From Kumtagia sp044326205 (GTDB lineage: Bacteria; Pseudomonadota; Alphaproteobacteria; Rhizobiales; Rhizobiaceae), in assembly GCF_044326205.1 (NCBI RefSeq), contig NZ_JBIRCY010000027.1, positions 41,390 to 105,389 of the forward strand: a stretch of DNA of 64,000 nt, given 5' to 3'. The stretch's first letter is position 1, and each line of letters begins with the position of its first letter. A model generated the notes under the pieces. It had not been told where the DNA came from, made no database searches, and was given only the letters and a program-made list of their open reading frames with translations. Positions 52,171 to 62,800 of this stretch are shown here, in pieces. Position numbers and translations under genes: made by a program.

Positions 52171-53082
52171 ATGGCATCTTTGGGTTGGCAGGTCATCCGG
52201 GCGCTGTTCGGCGCCGGGGAACGGTTGGCGCCCGGTATCGCAGGCCGTGCCGCCTTCGAACTGTTCGCACGCACGCCCAATCCGCGCGCCCAGACCGAGG
52301 GCGAACGCAAGGCAGTCTCGCGCGCGGCGGACTTCATGCGCACCGCCCGCCATCACCGCCTGACCGTTGGACAGGACTGCGTCGCGGTGCATGAGTTCCG
52401 CCCAGACGCGGGTGCGGGTGACGCGGGCAGGGTGCTGGTCGTGCACGGCTGGCGTTCGCGCACGGAATACATGAAAACCATCGTCGAAGGATTTCGCGCG
52501 GCGGGATTCCGGGTATTCGCCATCGACTTGCAGGGTCACGGCCAGTCGGCTGGCCGGCAGCTTACCGTCATGAAGGCGGTCGATGCCCTGGCGACGGCGG
52601 CACAATGGTTCGGTCCTTTTGATGCCGTCGTTGGCCATTCGTTCGGTGGCGCAGTCGCGGTCGCCGCCGTCGCCGGCACCGTGAAGACCACGGCTCCGCT
52701 GGCCGCCGGCCGCCTTGTGCTGATCGCTGCGCCAAACTCCCTTTTGGACATAGTGGACGGGTTCGCCCGCCAGATCGGCCTTGGCAGCCGTTCGCGCGAG
52801 GCGATGGTGGCCCGGATCGAACACCTTGCCGAACGCCGGCTGCAGGATTTCTCCGGCGCACGCCAGCTCGCGCGGCTGCGCGTCCCAACCTTCGTGGTGC
52901 ACGCACCGGACGACCGGAAGGTGCCGGCGGACGATGCGCGCGCCTATGGCGAGGCCGGCGGTCACGTGACGCTGCATTGGGCGCCGGGGCTCGGACACCG
53001 GCGCATCCTCTCCGACGCCGATGTCGTTTCGCGCATCGTCTCGTTCGCGAGGATGCCGGCACAGCTCGCTAGGGCGAGCTGA
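52171..53082 (+). CDS. alpha/beta hydrolase
   Basis: 303 residues. The nucleophile elbow is VVGHSFGGAVAV (Ser in GHSFGG), the oxyanion HGW is VLVVHGWRSRTEY near residue 90, the acid is likely Asp in VVHAPDDRKVPADDA, and the catalytic His in GLGHRRILSD. The first about 30 residues are a leader of unclear function (GWQVIRALFGAGERLAPGIAG). Divergent from marR and probably controlled by it. Substrate unknown; ester or lipid is likely. Confidence 0.9.
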   Translation: MASLGWQVIRALFGAGERLAPGIAGRAAFELFARTPNPRAQTEGERKAVSRAADFMRTARHHRLTVGQDCVAVHEFRPDAGAGDAGRVLVVHGWRSRTEYMKTIVEGFRAAGFRVFAIDLQGHGQSAGRQLTVMKAVDALATAAQWFGPFDAVVGHSFGGAVAVAAVAGTVKTTAPLAAGRLVLIAAPNSLLDIVDGFARQIGLGSRSREAMVARIEHLAERRLQDFSGARQLARLRVPTFVVHAPDDRKVPADDARAYGEAGGHVTLHWAPGLGHRRILSDADVVSRIVSFARMPAQLARAS

Positions 53083-53277
53083 TCCACGCACAAGGGCGAA
53101 TGGCAAGGGCTTCCTGGTGGCGATCTGAGCACGACTGGAGGGTCGGAACCCGCGGCGCTCCGGGACGGGGCCAGTCGGCACCGTGTGCGTACTCCCATGC
53201 GCCTTCATCCATGGCGCGCAAGTGCGACTGCGCTCTTGCGCCGCAAAGGCGAAGCGCATAAACACCCGCCACGCGTC

Positions 53278-53353
<76 letters not shown>

Positions 53354-53482
53354 GATTTTTCCGACGGACGAGAGTTTGGGGCCGGGCCTTCGGGCGCGGC
53401 TTCGGATATTTTTGCGGGATGAAGCCTGGTCCTGCTGCGGATCACATCTGACCGCGAAGGCGCGCTGGCCACCGTTTACCTT

Positions 53483-53650
53483 TTAGTTGAAGTTGGCTCC
53501 GGCGGGCAGCGCAATGCCGTAGCAGTTGCCCGCATCCTCAGCGCGCGGAGTGCACTGCGGATGAAAAGTCTGGCCAGACGACCCGCTCTGGCAGGCGGAC
53601 AGACCGATGACGATCGCCAGAAGGCCGCTCAGCGTAACAAGTGCGCGCAT
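53483..53650 (-). CDS. tiny lipoprotein (55 residues), paralogue of the one at 24248
   Basis: MRALVTLSGLLAIVIGLSACQ is a signal peptide with lipobox LSAC. The start at 53650 is chosen over the longer frame to 53671. The mature sequence holds TFHPQCTPRAEDAGNC, which shares the F-x-P-x-C-T-x5-DAG-x-C pattern with the lipoprotein at 24248. Two Cys after the lipidated one could pair. Function unknown. The pattern match makes the gene credible. Confidence 0.72.
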   Translation of the reverse strand: MRALVTLSGLLAIVIGLSACQSGSSGQTFHPQCTPRAEDAGNCYGIALPAGANFN

Positions 53651-53880
53651 TTGATGCCCCTGCAAAAGCAAAACATGTGCGGCGCTCCTCGATTCGCCGA
53701 CATGTCGGAACTATCCACCGCAATGCGCGGGCCTGCAAGACCCGCTGAGTCGGATGCTTAACCGGGCGTGCCAATCGGCAACACTCCCTGCAACCCCGAC
53801 CGAGGCCGGCTCTTGATCGTGGACGGCGCCCGGTCTTTGATGCAGCCTGAGCGGAACCCGGCGAGGGGCCGGGGCAGGGG

Positions 53881-54387
53881 GTGGTATTGTCGACTTTCGT
53901 CCATGTGCTCAAGCGGCTGCTTCTGGCGATCTGCGGCTATCTCGTCGCCCTGATCGTCGGGCTGGTGGCGGCGGCGATGATTTACGGCTTCGCGTCGACC
54001 CTCCCCGGCGCGCCCGACTATTTCGCGGTCATGGCTGTCGGCGCGTTCGTTATGCTGATGGCGCCGCCGATCGGCATCCTCGTGCTCCTCGTCGCTTTCG
54101 CGGCGACCGTCACGCAGACGCTGCTGACCACGCTGGTCTCGGAGCTGTTCGCCCTGCGCGCCATATGGGTCCACATGCTGTTCGGCGCGATCGTTTCGGC
54201 CAGCGGGTTCATGCTGATCAGCGATACGGTCGAAGAGATAACCAGGCGAAGCCTTTACGCTGAGGTGGCGATATTCGCCGCCAGCGGCCTGGTCGGCGGT
54301 GTGGTCTATTGGCTGATTGCAGGGCGCAGCGCAGGGTTCCGGCGGCCGGCACCGATCCAGCAGCCGCTTGCCGATATTCCGCAATAG
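53881..54387 (+). CDS. four-span membrane protein of unknown function
   Basis: 168 residues with a GTG start at 53881 behind GGGGCAGGG; a TTG at 53887 is another choice. Hydrophobic spans: LLLAICGYLVALIVGLVAAAMIYGF, YFAVMAVGAFVMLMAPPIGILVLLVAF, IWVHMLFGAIVSASGFMLI, VAIFAASGLVGGVVYWLIA. The tail is proline-rich (RRPAPIQQPLADIPQ). No family is recognised. It stands alone, convergent with the large L,D-transpeptidase. Confidence 0.72.
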   Translation: MVLSTFVHVLKRLLLAICGYLVALIVGLVAAAMIYGFASTLPGAPDYFAVMAVGAFVMLMAPPIGILVLLVAFAATVTQTLLTTLVSELFALRAIWVHMLFGAIVSASGFMLISDTVEEITRRSLYAEVAIFAASGLVGGVVYWLIAGRSAGFRRPAPIQQPLADIPQ

Positions 54388-54438
54388 CGAATTGCAAATC
54401 GCTGACGACTATTCGCACGCCGCCGTTGCGGCGGGCGC

Positions 54439-56325
54439 TCAGCTACCCGGAGCCCGCGCTGCCTCGGTCGCGTCGAGCGCCAGCCTGAGCTTCGCGTCGC
54501 GGTCGTAGACGTCGCCGAAATAGTCCACCTTGCCGCTCATTGTCGGCCAGGCTGTGAAATAGGCGACATAGACGGGGATCTTGCGGGTCACCTTCTCGGT
54601 CGAGTGGCCGTGCTTCAGCTTCTCCGCGATATGGTCGACGGACGTGTCGAGCACGGCGGCAGCCATGCCGCGCGGATCCTGCAGGCGGATACAGCCGTGG
54701 CTGAAAGCACGCGTATCACGCTGGAACAGGTTCTTCACCGGCGTGTCGTGCATATAGATCGCATGATCGTTCGGGAACAGAATTTTCAACTCGCCCAGCG
54801 CATTGGCTTCGCTCGGCGTCTGGCGGACGCTGTAGGGAACTTTTGCGCCATACTGACCCCAGTTGACCGCCGAGGATGGGATGCGACGCCCCTTGGCGTC
54901 CGTCACCTCGTATCCCGCGCGGTCGAGATAGCCGGGGTCGCGGCGCAGACGCGGCAGCATCTCGTTGACGATGATCGACTGCGGCACGCCCCAATAAGGG
55001 TTGTAGTCGACCTGCTCGATCTCGTCGTAGAAGAAGCTGGTCTGCGTGGCCGGCGCGCCGACGACGACGCGCATGTTCAGCTTCTCGACGTCGCCGTCGA
55101 TGTAGCTCGCCGTGAAGGCGGGCTGGTTGACGAAGACGCGGGGGCTGCCGAGGTCCGAAGGCAGCCAGCGCAATTGTTCCAGCGCGATCCGGACCTTTTC
55201 GATCTTGTCTGCGTTCGAAGTGCCGGCGACTGCACTGACGGTGCGTGGGCCGACGACGCCGTCGGACTTCAGGCCGGCGCGCTGCTGGACTGCCTTGAAC
55301 ACCGGCACGAGCTCGTCCGAATAGATTTCGCTTCCGCCCATCCGCCACAAGGTCTCGCCGTATTCGCCGCCAAGTTCGTCGTCGAGATCGCGCGATACGA
55401 GGCTGATCAGCTTCGGCAGTTCCGGGCTCGACTGGCCGGGTTTGAGCACGAGTTTGGGGTCGACCCGGATTTCATTTTCGGCGCCGCTGGCCTCCAGCGA
55501 CTCGAGCTCGACGCGCAGCGCCTGGTATTCGGGATTTTGCGGATGCCGGGATTCCAGATAGGAGCGTATTTCGGACGTGCGCGACAGCGTGTCCAGCGCG
55601 TCGGCGAGGTCGAGCGGCTTGGCGGGAAAGTCGTAATAGCCGGAGATTCTATTCGGATCGATGCGGCCCATGGTGGCGTCGTGGACGTAGCGCAGGACGC
55701 GCGCCGACAGCGCCATCTCGAAGCGGATCAGATCACGTTGCCGTGATTGCGGATCTAGCCCGGAGGTGTCCGAAGGCGGAACCGCGACCAGATAGTCGAC
55801 CGGATCGAGGCCGTAGCTGCCGGCCTCGCCCAGCACGCGGATCGCCTCGGCGGCGCGCGCGTTGGGGGTCGCCTGTTCGATCCAGATGAAGTTACGGTTT
55901 TGGGCGTAGTAGCCGGTGAGAGCCGCGCCTATGTCCTTTTCGGCGAAAAGCTCGAAATCGTCGAGGCCGCCGACCGCATCATCGAAACTGATCGCTTGTG
56001 TGCCCGGCTGATAGACGATTGGCGTGACGGCATGGGTCAGCGGCGAAAAATCCACCCGCACCAGCCGGTCGGCCTTGTAGGTGTTGTAGCCGGGTCCGGT
56101 AATCTTCGGCGCGGCGGCGGCATTCCTGGCGCCCGTCTTCTTCGCCGCTGCGTCATTGCTCCGCTTCCGGGGCGGTGGCGGAAGATCGGCCGGTCGCGTC
56201 CTCTTTATCCCGCCGCCGAAAAGTCTTTCGAACAGCGACTGGGCGTTGGCTTGCTCAACACCGATCGAAAGCGCCACCACCAGGGAAAGCGACACGATCG
56301 ATACCCAGGCCTGCCTCGACGTCAT
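54439..56325 (-). CDS. L,D-transpeptidase, YcbB-like, large
   Basis: 628 residues from the ATG at 56325 (MTSRQAWVSIVSLSLVVALSIGVEQANAQ, a signal peptide). A Lys/Arg/Pro-rich region is followed by a helical scaffold domain, a peptidoglycan-binding-like motif (VQQRAGLKSDGVVGPRTVSAV) around residue 360, and the YkuD catalytic domain: AIYMHDTPVKNLFQRDTRAFSHGCIRLQDPRGMA with the active Cys. Architecture matches E. coli LdtD/YcbB, which makes 3-3 peptidoglycan cross-links. Second L,D-transpeptidase in the window. Confidence 0.93.
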   Translation of the reverse strand: MTSRQAWVSIVSLSLVVALSIGVEQANAQSLFERLFGGGIKRTRPADLPPPPRKRSNDAAAKKTGARNAAAAPKITGPGYNTYKADRLVRVDFSPLTHAVTPIVYQPGTQAISFDDAVGGLDDFELFAEKDIGAALTGYYAQNRNFIWIEQATPNARAAEAIRVLGEAGSYGLDPVDYLVAVPPSDTSGLDPQSRQRDLIRFEMALSARVLRYVHDATMGRIDPNRISGYYDFPAKPLDLADALDTLSRTSEIRSYLESRHPQNPEYQALRVELESLEASGAENEIRVDPKLVLKPGQSSPELPKLISLVSRDLDDELGGEYGETLWRMGGSEIYSDELVPVFKAVQQRAGLKSDGVVGPRTVSAVAGTSNADKIEKVRIALEQLRWLPSDLGSPRVFVNQPAFTASYIDGDVEKLNMRVVVGAPATQTSFFYDEIEQVDYNPYWGVPQSIIVNEMLPRLRRDPGYLDRAGYEVTDAKGRRIPSSAVNWGQYGAKVPYSVRQTPSEANALGELKILFPNDHAIYMHDTPVKNLFQRDTRAFSHGCIRLQDPRGMAAAVLDTSVDHIAEKLKHGHSTEKVTRKIPVYVAYFTAWPTMSGKVDYFGDVYDRDAKLRLALDATEAARAPGS

Positions 56326-56687
56326 CGCTTCCCCCAAATCCCTTTGCGCCAACGGCGCAAACACCACGCCCGAAATGCACGACTGCCCGATCTCGTGGCG
56401 GATGCGGGCGAACTATAACCACTCTTCCCATCGCAGTTAAGGTTTTATGAAGCACGGAGGCTGCGCTTGCGGCGTTTTGGAGGCGCTCAGCATCTTGCCT
56501 CGCGCGGACTTGAAGACCCTGGCGTCCAGGCGGTTCACGGCGGCGCCGTCTTCAGCGCGATTGCGTTGCCGCCAACGCGAGAAGGTTTCCGATTTGGCTC
56601 CCGATTTCCGCTGGAAGCGCATTATCGATTTATTGATTGGAGCCGGCGTAAGTTCTTGCGCAGGAAACGCAAGCTCTGAGTCTGGAC
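56326..56687. other. leader region of the small-protein gene, no convincing gene
   Basis: About 360 bases. Overlapping frames exist but none has a ribosome site or known motif. It probably holds the promoters of the divergent L,D-transpeptidase and of the gene at 56688. No repeats or strong hairpins were seen. Confidence 0.5.
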
Positions 56688-57179
56688 ATGAATCCTGCCG
56701 CGCGAGACCGACTTCGCGACCGGATCATGTACCTTCACGCTGCCATCCGAGAGCTGAAAAACATCGCCGAATCAGAGCGATGCGACACGCTGGCGTATCT
56801 GCTGGAGATGGCCTACCTCGATCGGGAGACATTCTCCGCGGTGCCCGGATCCAGCCACGGAACGGGGACGGCTAGCAAGGGTGAGCATTTGCCCGATTCT
56901 GTCGACAAAAGCCTATTCTGTCGACAAAAGCCAACTGGCCGGTTACATAGGGTCGGCAGCCTTGGTGAGGGGGCAACGTTGACCGAGCCGAAAATCAGGA
57001 CCGGATTGGAGTTGAATCGACTCTTCTATGAAGGGCGAGGAGACGAGTTCATCGACACATTCGCCGATTATGTGGCGCGGCAGGAAATTGCGGTCAGCGA
57101 AGGGTCTGTCATCAGATTGCTCGATACGGTCAGAGCCATCGGGCAGACGCGATTGAAAACCGGAAATCCAGACGGCTGA
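56688..57179 (+). CDS. AE-ERCD-LAYL family small protein fused to a second small protein by a 19-bp duplication
   Basis: 163-residue frame. Residues 1-48 (LKNIAESERCDTLAYLLEMAYLD) belong to the same family as the gene at 1046. At 56896-56932 the sequence ATTCTGTCGACAAAAGCC occurs twice with a 19-base period; 19 is not a multiple of three. Removing one copy puts the first part into a frame that ends in a TGA at 56980-56982. That TGA overlaps an in-frame TTG start at 56979 (GAGGGGG before it) of a second 66-residue protein (MTEPKIRTGLELNRLF). The simplest reading is two overlapping genes joined by a recent slippage event; I cannot tell whether the fusion product is functional. Confidence 0.7.
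   Translation: MNPAARDRLRDRIMYLHAAIRELKNIAESERCDTLAYLLEMAYLDRETFSAVPGSSHGTGTASKGEHLPDSVDKSLFCRQKPTGRLHRVGSLGEGATLTEPKIRTGLELNRLFYEGRGDEFIDTFADYVARQEIAVSEGSVIRLLDTVRAIGQTRLKTGNPDG
56896..56932. repeat. tandem duplication of ATTCTGTCGACAAAAGCC, 19-bp period
   Basis: Two identical 18-base copies separated by one base, inside the gene at 56688. The 19-base period changes the reading frame downstream, so the duplication joins two frames. Confidence 0.9.
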
Positions 57180-57195
57180 AGGCGCATTGCCTTCA
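57177..57195 (+). terminator. hairpin after the fused small-protein gene
   Basis: 7-bp stem TGAAGGC/GCCTTCA with loop GCATT starting at the stop codon. No T-run follows. It lies between this gene and the convergent tRNA-Asp. Confidence 0.4.
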
Positions 57196-57246
57196 AATGA
57201 TGACAGTCGCTGAAAGCAAACACATACCCTAAGGCATTGAATTTAC

Positions 57247-57323
57247 TGGCGCGAGTGACGGGGCTCGAACCCGCGACCTCCGGCGTGACAGGCCGGCACT
57301 CTAACCAACTGAGCTACACCCGC
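57247..57323 (-). tRNA. tRNA-Asp (anticodon GTC)
   Basis: 77 bases. The complement starts GCGGGTG and ends CACTCGC-G-CCA, one G-T pair in the acceptor arm. The D-arm is TAGCTCAGTTGGTTAGA, the anticodon arm CCGGC-CTGTCAC-GCCGG with GTC, and the T-arm has GTTCGA. Encoded CCA is present. All arms fit the cloverleaf. Confidence 0.96.
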
Positions 57324-57511
57324 GCATCCAACGTCGGCCAAAGCCGCGTTGTGGGCGTCCGATTAAGGGGTTCGCCGGAGAGTGTCAAGCGCGATAGCGA
57401 CTACGTTGCGCGATTTGCCCGACCTTTCGCCGGCCAAGTGTGAAGCAGCCTCCGCCATGCGGCGAGGATGGCCGAATCCTGGTGGGATCGACGTGCGGCA
57501 ATGACGCTGCG

Positions 57512-58768
57512 TCAGAGCAACTGGCTGAGTTTCTTGCCGATCTTGATGAAGCGCAGCGGGTCGACGGCATGACCGTCGCGCCTGACTTCATAATGCAGAT
57601 GCGGTCCGGTCGAGCGGCCGCTGCTGCCGGTCAGCCCGACGACGTCGCCGATCTGCACCTTGTCGCCTTCCTTGACGTCGATGCGGCTGAGATGCGCAAA
57701 ACGCGTCGCCAGGCCGTTGCCGTGGTCGATCTCCACCATGCGTCCATAGCCGCCGTTCCAGCCGGCGCTGGTCACCGTGCCGGCGGCCGTCGCGCTGGCG
57801 GGAGACCCCATCGGCGCGCGAAAATCCATTCCGGAATGCAGGGCGGGGGTCCCGAGAATCGGATCCTTGCGGACGCCGAAGGTGCTGGAGATGGAAAGGC
57901 CGGGCGCCGGGTTGGCGATCGGCAGGCTCTTGGCCTGCTTCTTCACCCGGTCGAGCCGGTCGAGCGCGACATCGAGTTCCCTGACCTTGGTGTCGAAGGC
58001 CTGGGCGTTGTCGATGGCGATCAGCGGGCCGCCCATCGCGGATTTGCCGAAATCGGCATCCACCGGCAGTCCGGCATCTTGGAGGACGTCGGAAATCTGG
58101 TCGGCGGTCTGATAGGCATCGTCGGCGAGCGTGGAAATCTTGGTGATCTGCTCGTTCTCGATGCTGCGCAGCGACTGGTTGATCGAGACGAACAGCTTGT
58201 CGGCGCGGTCGGCCGCCGATTCGGACGGGTCGTTGCCGTCGCGGGTCGCCCACAGCGAAAACGGTGCGCTGTTGGCCGCACTCGCATAAGCGAGGGCAGG
58301 GGCGCCCGAAGCCGCGTCGGCGCGATCGTCGGGCCGCTTTTGCAGCAACGGCGCCTGTTCGGGAGCGGCCTCGGCATTCGCCTTTTCAAGGATGGGACCG
58401 AGGCGGCCATGGCGTTCGCTGAGCTTCGACTGGCGGTTGAGCAACTCGGTGACTTTTGTCTCCATCAATTGCTGGTCGAGCAATTGGCGGCTGGTGATAC
58501 GGTCGACCTGGGCGCGCAGTGCCGAGATACGGTCCTCGTAGGCGTGCTGCATGCGGGCCTGGCGGGCAATCGCCGCGCCGATCAGGTCGTCGCGGAAGAC
58601 AAGGTAAGAGGTGGCGGCAAAGTAACCCAGCGTGATTGCGGCGACGACGGACCCGGCAAGCGCCGCAATCCAGGGCCGGACCGTGAAATGGCTGACCGAA
58701 TTGCCGCGCGCGATGATGACGGTGTGGGGCTCGCGACGCTTGCCGAAAACAGTCGATTGAGCAGTCAT
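57512..58768 (-). CDS. M23 family peptidoglycan peptidase
   Basis: 418 residues from the ATG at 58768 (MTAQSTVFGKRREPHTVII). One membrane span near residues 35-58 (LAGSVVAAITLGYFAATSYLVF), then a long coiled-coil region (AYEDRISALRAQVDRITSRQLLDQQLMETKVTELLNRQSKLSERHGR). The C-terminal lysostaphin-like domain has HSGMDFRAPMGSPASATAAGTV, HGNGLATRFAHLSRIDVKEGDKV and GPHLHYEVRRDG with the zinc-binding His/Asp set. It cleaves cross-links or regulates amidases. Confidence 0.95.
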   Translation of the reverse strand: MTAQSTVFGKRREPHTVIIARGNSVSHFTVRPWIAALAGSVVAAITLGYFAATSYLVFRDDLIGAAIARQARMQHAYEDRISALRAQVDRITSRQLLDQQLMETKVTELLNRQSKLSERHGRLGPILEKANAEAAPEQAPLLQKRPDDRADAASGAPALAYASAANSAPFSLWATRDGNDPSESAADRADKLFVSINQSLRSIENEQITKISTLADDAYQTADQISDVLQDAGLPVDADFGKSAMGGPLIAIDNAQAFDTKVRELDVALDRLDRVKKQAKSLPIANPAPGLSISSTFGVRKDPILGTPALHSGMDFRAPMGSPASATAAGTVTSAGWNGGYGRMVEIDHGNGLATRFAHLSRIDVKEGDKVQIGDVVGLTGSSGRSTGPHLHYEVRRDGHAVDPLRFIKIGKKLSQLL

Positions 58769-59036
58769 CTCGCGCCGCACTCCGCTTTGCACCCGTACAA
58801 GCGATGGTGGCATTACACATCGTTAGGGTTAACAAAGGCTTGTGCGAAAAGGCGCAGGGTTAACGTGGGAAACCGACATCTGGGAAAGCGGCGCGTCGGA
58901 AACCCTGTCGGACGCTTGCCGCCGTTCCCCGCCGGTCACCCGCGACCGGATCGCAAGCAGTGCTGCTTCGCTGTCTTCTTGCGGACGTTTGGCGCGAATC
59001 GCGCCCCATGCCCGGAAGAGGACAATTTCGGCTCTC

Positions 59037-59063
59037 CAAAGAAAAACCCGCCAAAGCGGCGGG
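59037..59063 (-). terminator. rho-independent terminator of the 24-residue gene
   Basis: On the minus strand CCCGCC-GCTTT-GGCGGG is followed directly by TTTTTC. It lies just after the stop of the small membrane peptide at 59096 and fits a standard intrinsic terminator. Confidence 0.8.
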
Positions 59064-59095
59064 CTGTATTCCAGTTTCAATGGATGCTTCTGTCT

Positions 59096-59170
59096 CTATC
59101 TCATAAAGAACCAGAGAAGGATAATGATCGGGATCGGAACCCCAAGCAGCCAAAGGACGATACTGCGCAT
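59096..59170 (-). CDS. 24-residue hydrophobic membrane peptide
   Basis: Very small gene, from ATG at 59168-59170 to TAG at 59096-59098. It starts MRSIVLWLLGVPIPIIIL and ends in a basic residue, giving one membrane helix with a VPIPIII bend. A GGGAG ribosome site lies about 7 bases before the ATG. An intrinsic terminator follows only 33 bases after its stop, which argues that it is a real, independently ended transcript. Similar short peptides are known as conserved hypotheticals in rhizobia as I recall. Function unknown. Confidence 0.75.
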   Translation of the reverse strand: MRSIVLWLLGVPIPIIILLWFFMR

Positions 59171-59273
59171 GATATTTGCTCCCGCGATCGTTGTTCCTTT
59201 GCTACAATGCGGAACGTCGAAAAGAGTTCCAGGCCCGTCTTGCCGCCGCAATCTGTTTTTTGTCGGATCATGA

Positions 59274-59747
<474 letters not shown>

Positions 59748-59814
59748 ATGGATGCCCTTCTTTGCCGATTATGTGTATGAAAGTGGGCTTATAGTCCGGC
59801 AGCGGGATTCGTCC

Positions 59815-62800
59815 ATGCCGGCATCATCTTCTGGAACTTGTTCCGGGGTCGCCCATATCAGGAAAACCACCACGAACCGCGCCTTGCACCACGAGCAGCC
59901 AAAGCATCAGAAGATCCGCTTTCGGCGCCACGAAATCACCAACCTTTCCGGGCTGCCGTCGGCGCACGGGCAGCAGTCGCATTGGCGTCGCGAGCGCACC
60001 CGCCGCGGAGCGCTACGCGCCTGCCTGTTCGTGGCCGCCGGAGCGGGCGCTCTGCTGTTGCTCTGCGCAGCCGCCGTCACCTTCGTGGTCAATTCCGACT
60101 GGGGCACGGAGACGCTTCGCGCCCAGGCTGAAAGAGCGGTCCAGGCCATTGCCGGCGATCGGGCGACCGCGGCTGTCGGCCCGGCCCGCATCGCTTTCGG
60201 CATGGATCATCCGGTTGCCCTCCAACTGGACAACATCACTCTCAGGAACGCCGGCAGCCAGACGACGATAGCGGATGTCGGCACGGTAGACTTCGGCATA
60301 AGGCTGCTACCGTTGCTGACCGGCAAGCTGAAGCTGGGCAGCGCCTCCATATCGGATGCCACGATCACCGCCGCGGCCATGCCGGCGGCAAGCTCCGACT
60401 GGACGACCGCCTTGCGCGACGAGCGCGGGCTGATCGAACCGGACCTTGTCGTTGCCGCCGCGTTCAAGCCGCTGCACGCGGCGTTCGACCTGATCGACTC
60501 CGGAATGCTTTCCGAGGTCGCGCTGCAAAACATCAGCGTGATCCTGCCCGAAGGCGAGAGGCTGCGTTCCGTCAAACTCATGGAGGGCATGCTCGATCGC
60601 ATTTCCGACGATACCTTGCAGATTTCGGTCGAGGCGGATGTCGACGGCCGGCGCATCGTGCTGGCCGGAACGGCGACCCGCGAATTGCAGTCGGGGCGCA
60701 TAAGCCTGATCGACCTCTCGGTGGTGAGCGAGGCCGCGCCTGAAGCCCTCGGCGATGGGCAACCGCAAAGCGCAGGGCGCCTGGGAGCGATGACCCTTTC
60801 GGTGACCGGAAGCGAACAGGCCGCCGGGCAAGGCCAGCAGTTGAAACTGTCCGGGGTGATCGAGAAGTCGCAGGTCGATTTCGGCGCCCGGGGCGTGTTC
60901 ACCGGCAACATGCAGGTGGACGCCACCCTGGCGAGCGGCACCGGCAAGGTCGAGATAGACAAGCTGCTCTTGCAGACCGGCCGCAACTCGCTCGAATTCA
61001 ACGGCGCTTTCGGACCGCGCCCGCCGACGGGTGACGCCGGCGACATACCCGTCTATCGCTACGAATTGGTCAGCACCAAAACGGTGGTGCAGCCGTCTGA
61101 TTCGCCGGAACCGGCCCTCGATTTCCAGGCGCAGGTCGAGGGCACGCTGGATCCCGCGACACGCATCGCCTCGGCCGAACGGATCGTCGTCAAGAGCGGC
61201 CAGGGCGAGCTGCTGGGGACGGCGAAGGTGGAACTTGCGAAGGGGCTGGCGCCGGGCGTGGCGCTCGCCTTGTCCGCCCGCGACATGCAGGTCGCCGACG
61301 CCAAGCAACTGTGGCCGTGGTTCGCGGCCGCCAAGGCGCGTACCTGGGTACTGGACCACATGTTCGGCGGCAGACTGGATGAGGCATCGATCGAATTCCG
61401 CGTGCTGCCCGGGCGGCTCGGCAACGGCGTGCCGCTTTCCAGCGAAGAGATAAACGGGCGTTTCGCGGTCGAGGACACGCGCTTCGACACGTTCGGGAAA
61501 CTGCCCCCGATCCGCGACGCCAACGGCGTGATCGAGGTCCATGGTTATGACGTGGACGTCACGCTTTCGTCGGGCTCGGTTTACCTGCCGAGCGGCCGAT
61601 CCATTGTGGGAAAGAACGGCACGCTGTCGTTCAAAAAGTCCAACCGGCCGCCCGTGATCGGCAAGCTGGACATAGACGTCGAGGGGGAGGCGGCCGCGGT
61701 CGCCGAATTCGCGTCGTTCGATCCGATCAACGCCATGCGCTTCCTGCCGATGCAACCGGGCGACCTTTCTGGCCAGGTGTCGGGCCATGTGATCGCCGAC
61801 ATACCGCTCCAGAAGGGCGTCGACCCGAAGACGCTGCAGTGGATCGTCGATCTCGACTATCATGATCTGTCGATCGCAAAACCTTTTTCCGGCCAGACGC
61901 TGACCGATGCCGACGGAAGCCTGACGGTGGAGCCCGCGCAGGCGACGATGTCGGCGAAGGGGCTGCTGAACGGCATCCCAGCGACGATCGCGATGGTCGA
62001 GCCGCTGCGGCCGGACGGGCCGGCGCGCGACAGGAAGATCGAACTCACGCTGGACGACGCGGCGCGCCGGAAGGTCGCTCCCGGCCTCGATTCGATGATT
62101 TCGGGGCCGGTGAAAGTGCAGGTCGACGACGACGGCGGCACACGCAACATCGCGGCCGACCTTACCGACGCCAAGCTGGAGATACCCTGGGCCGGCTGGA
62201 GCAAGGGCGCCGGCATAGCGGCGACCGCCGAGTTCGCCATGCAGACCACCGATAACGGAACGCGGCTCTCCGGTTTCGAACTGACGGGCAATTCATTCTC
62301 GATCACCGGCGACATGACGCTCTCGGGCGGGCAACTGGCGTCCGCCCGGTTCGACAGGGTCCGCCTGAACCGCGGCGACGAGGTCAAGGTGGCGATCGAC
62401 CGCTCCGGCAAGGGCTACAAGATCGGCATCACCGGAAGCGGTTTTGATGCAAGGCCGGTGATCAAGACTTTTCTGTCGGATTCCAGCGGCAAGGGCGCGT
62501 CGGCGAACCCTTCCAATTTCTCGCTCGACGTCGATGTCGCCCGTGTAACCGGCTTCAACGGCGAGACGCTTTCGGGCTTGAAGCTGGTATCGAGAGGCTC
62601 CCGGATGTCGGTTACGGCGGCGTCCGGCTCAGGCGGCGCCGTGAGCTTTTCCAACGGAGCCGATGGCGGCCGCAAGCAATTGCGGCTGCAGGCGGCCGAT
62701 GCCGGCGCGATCCTGCGCTTCCTCGATCTCTACAAGAACATGCAGGGCGGCACGATCAAGGTGGCGCTGGCCGGAAGCGGCGATGGCGGCATGTCCGGGC

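Noticed and set aside
60307..61863. 518-residue open frame opposite DUF3971
   Set aside because: Antisense shadow of a long GC-rich gene; no motif.
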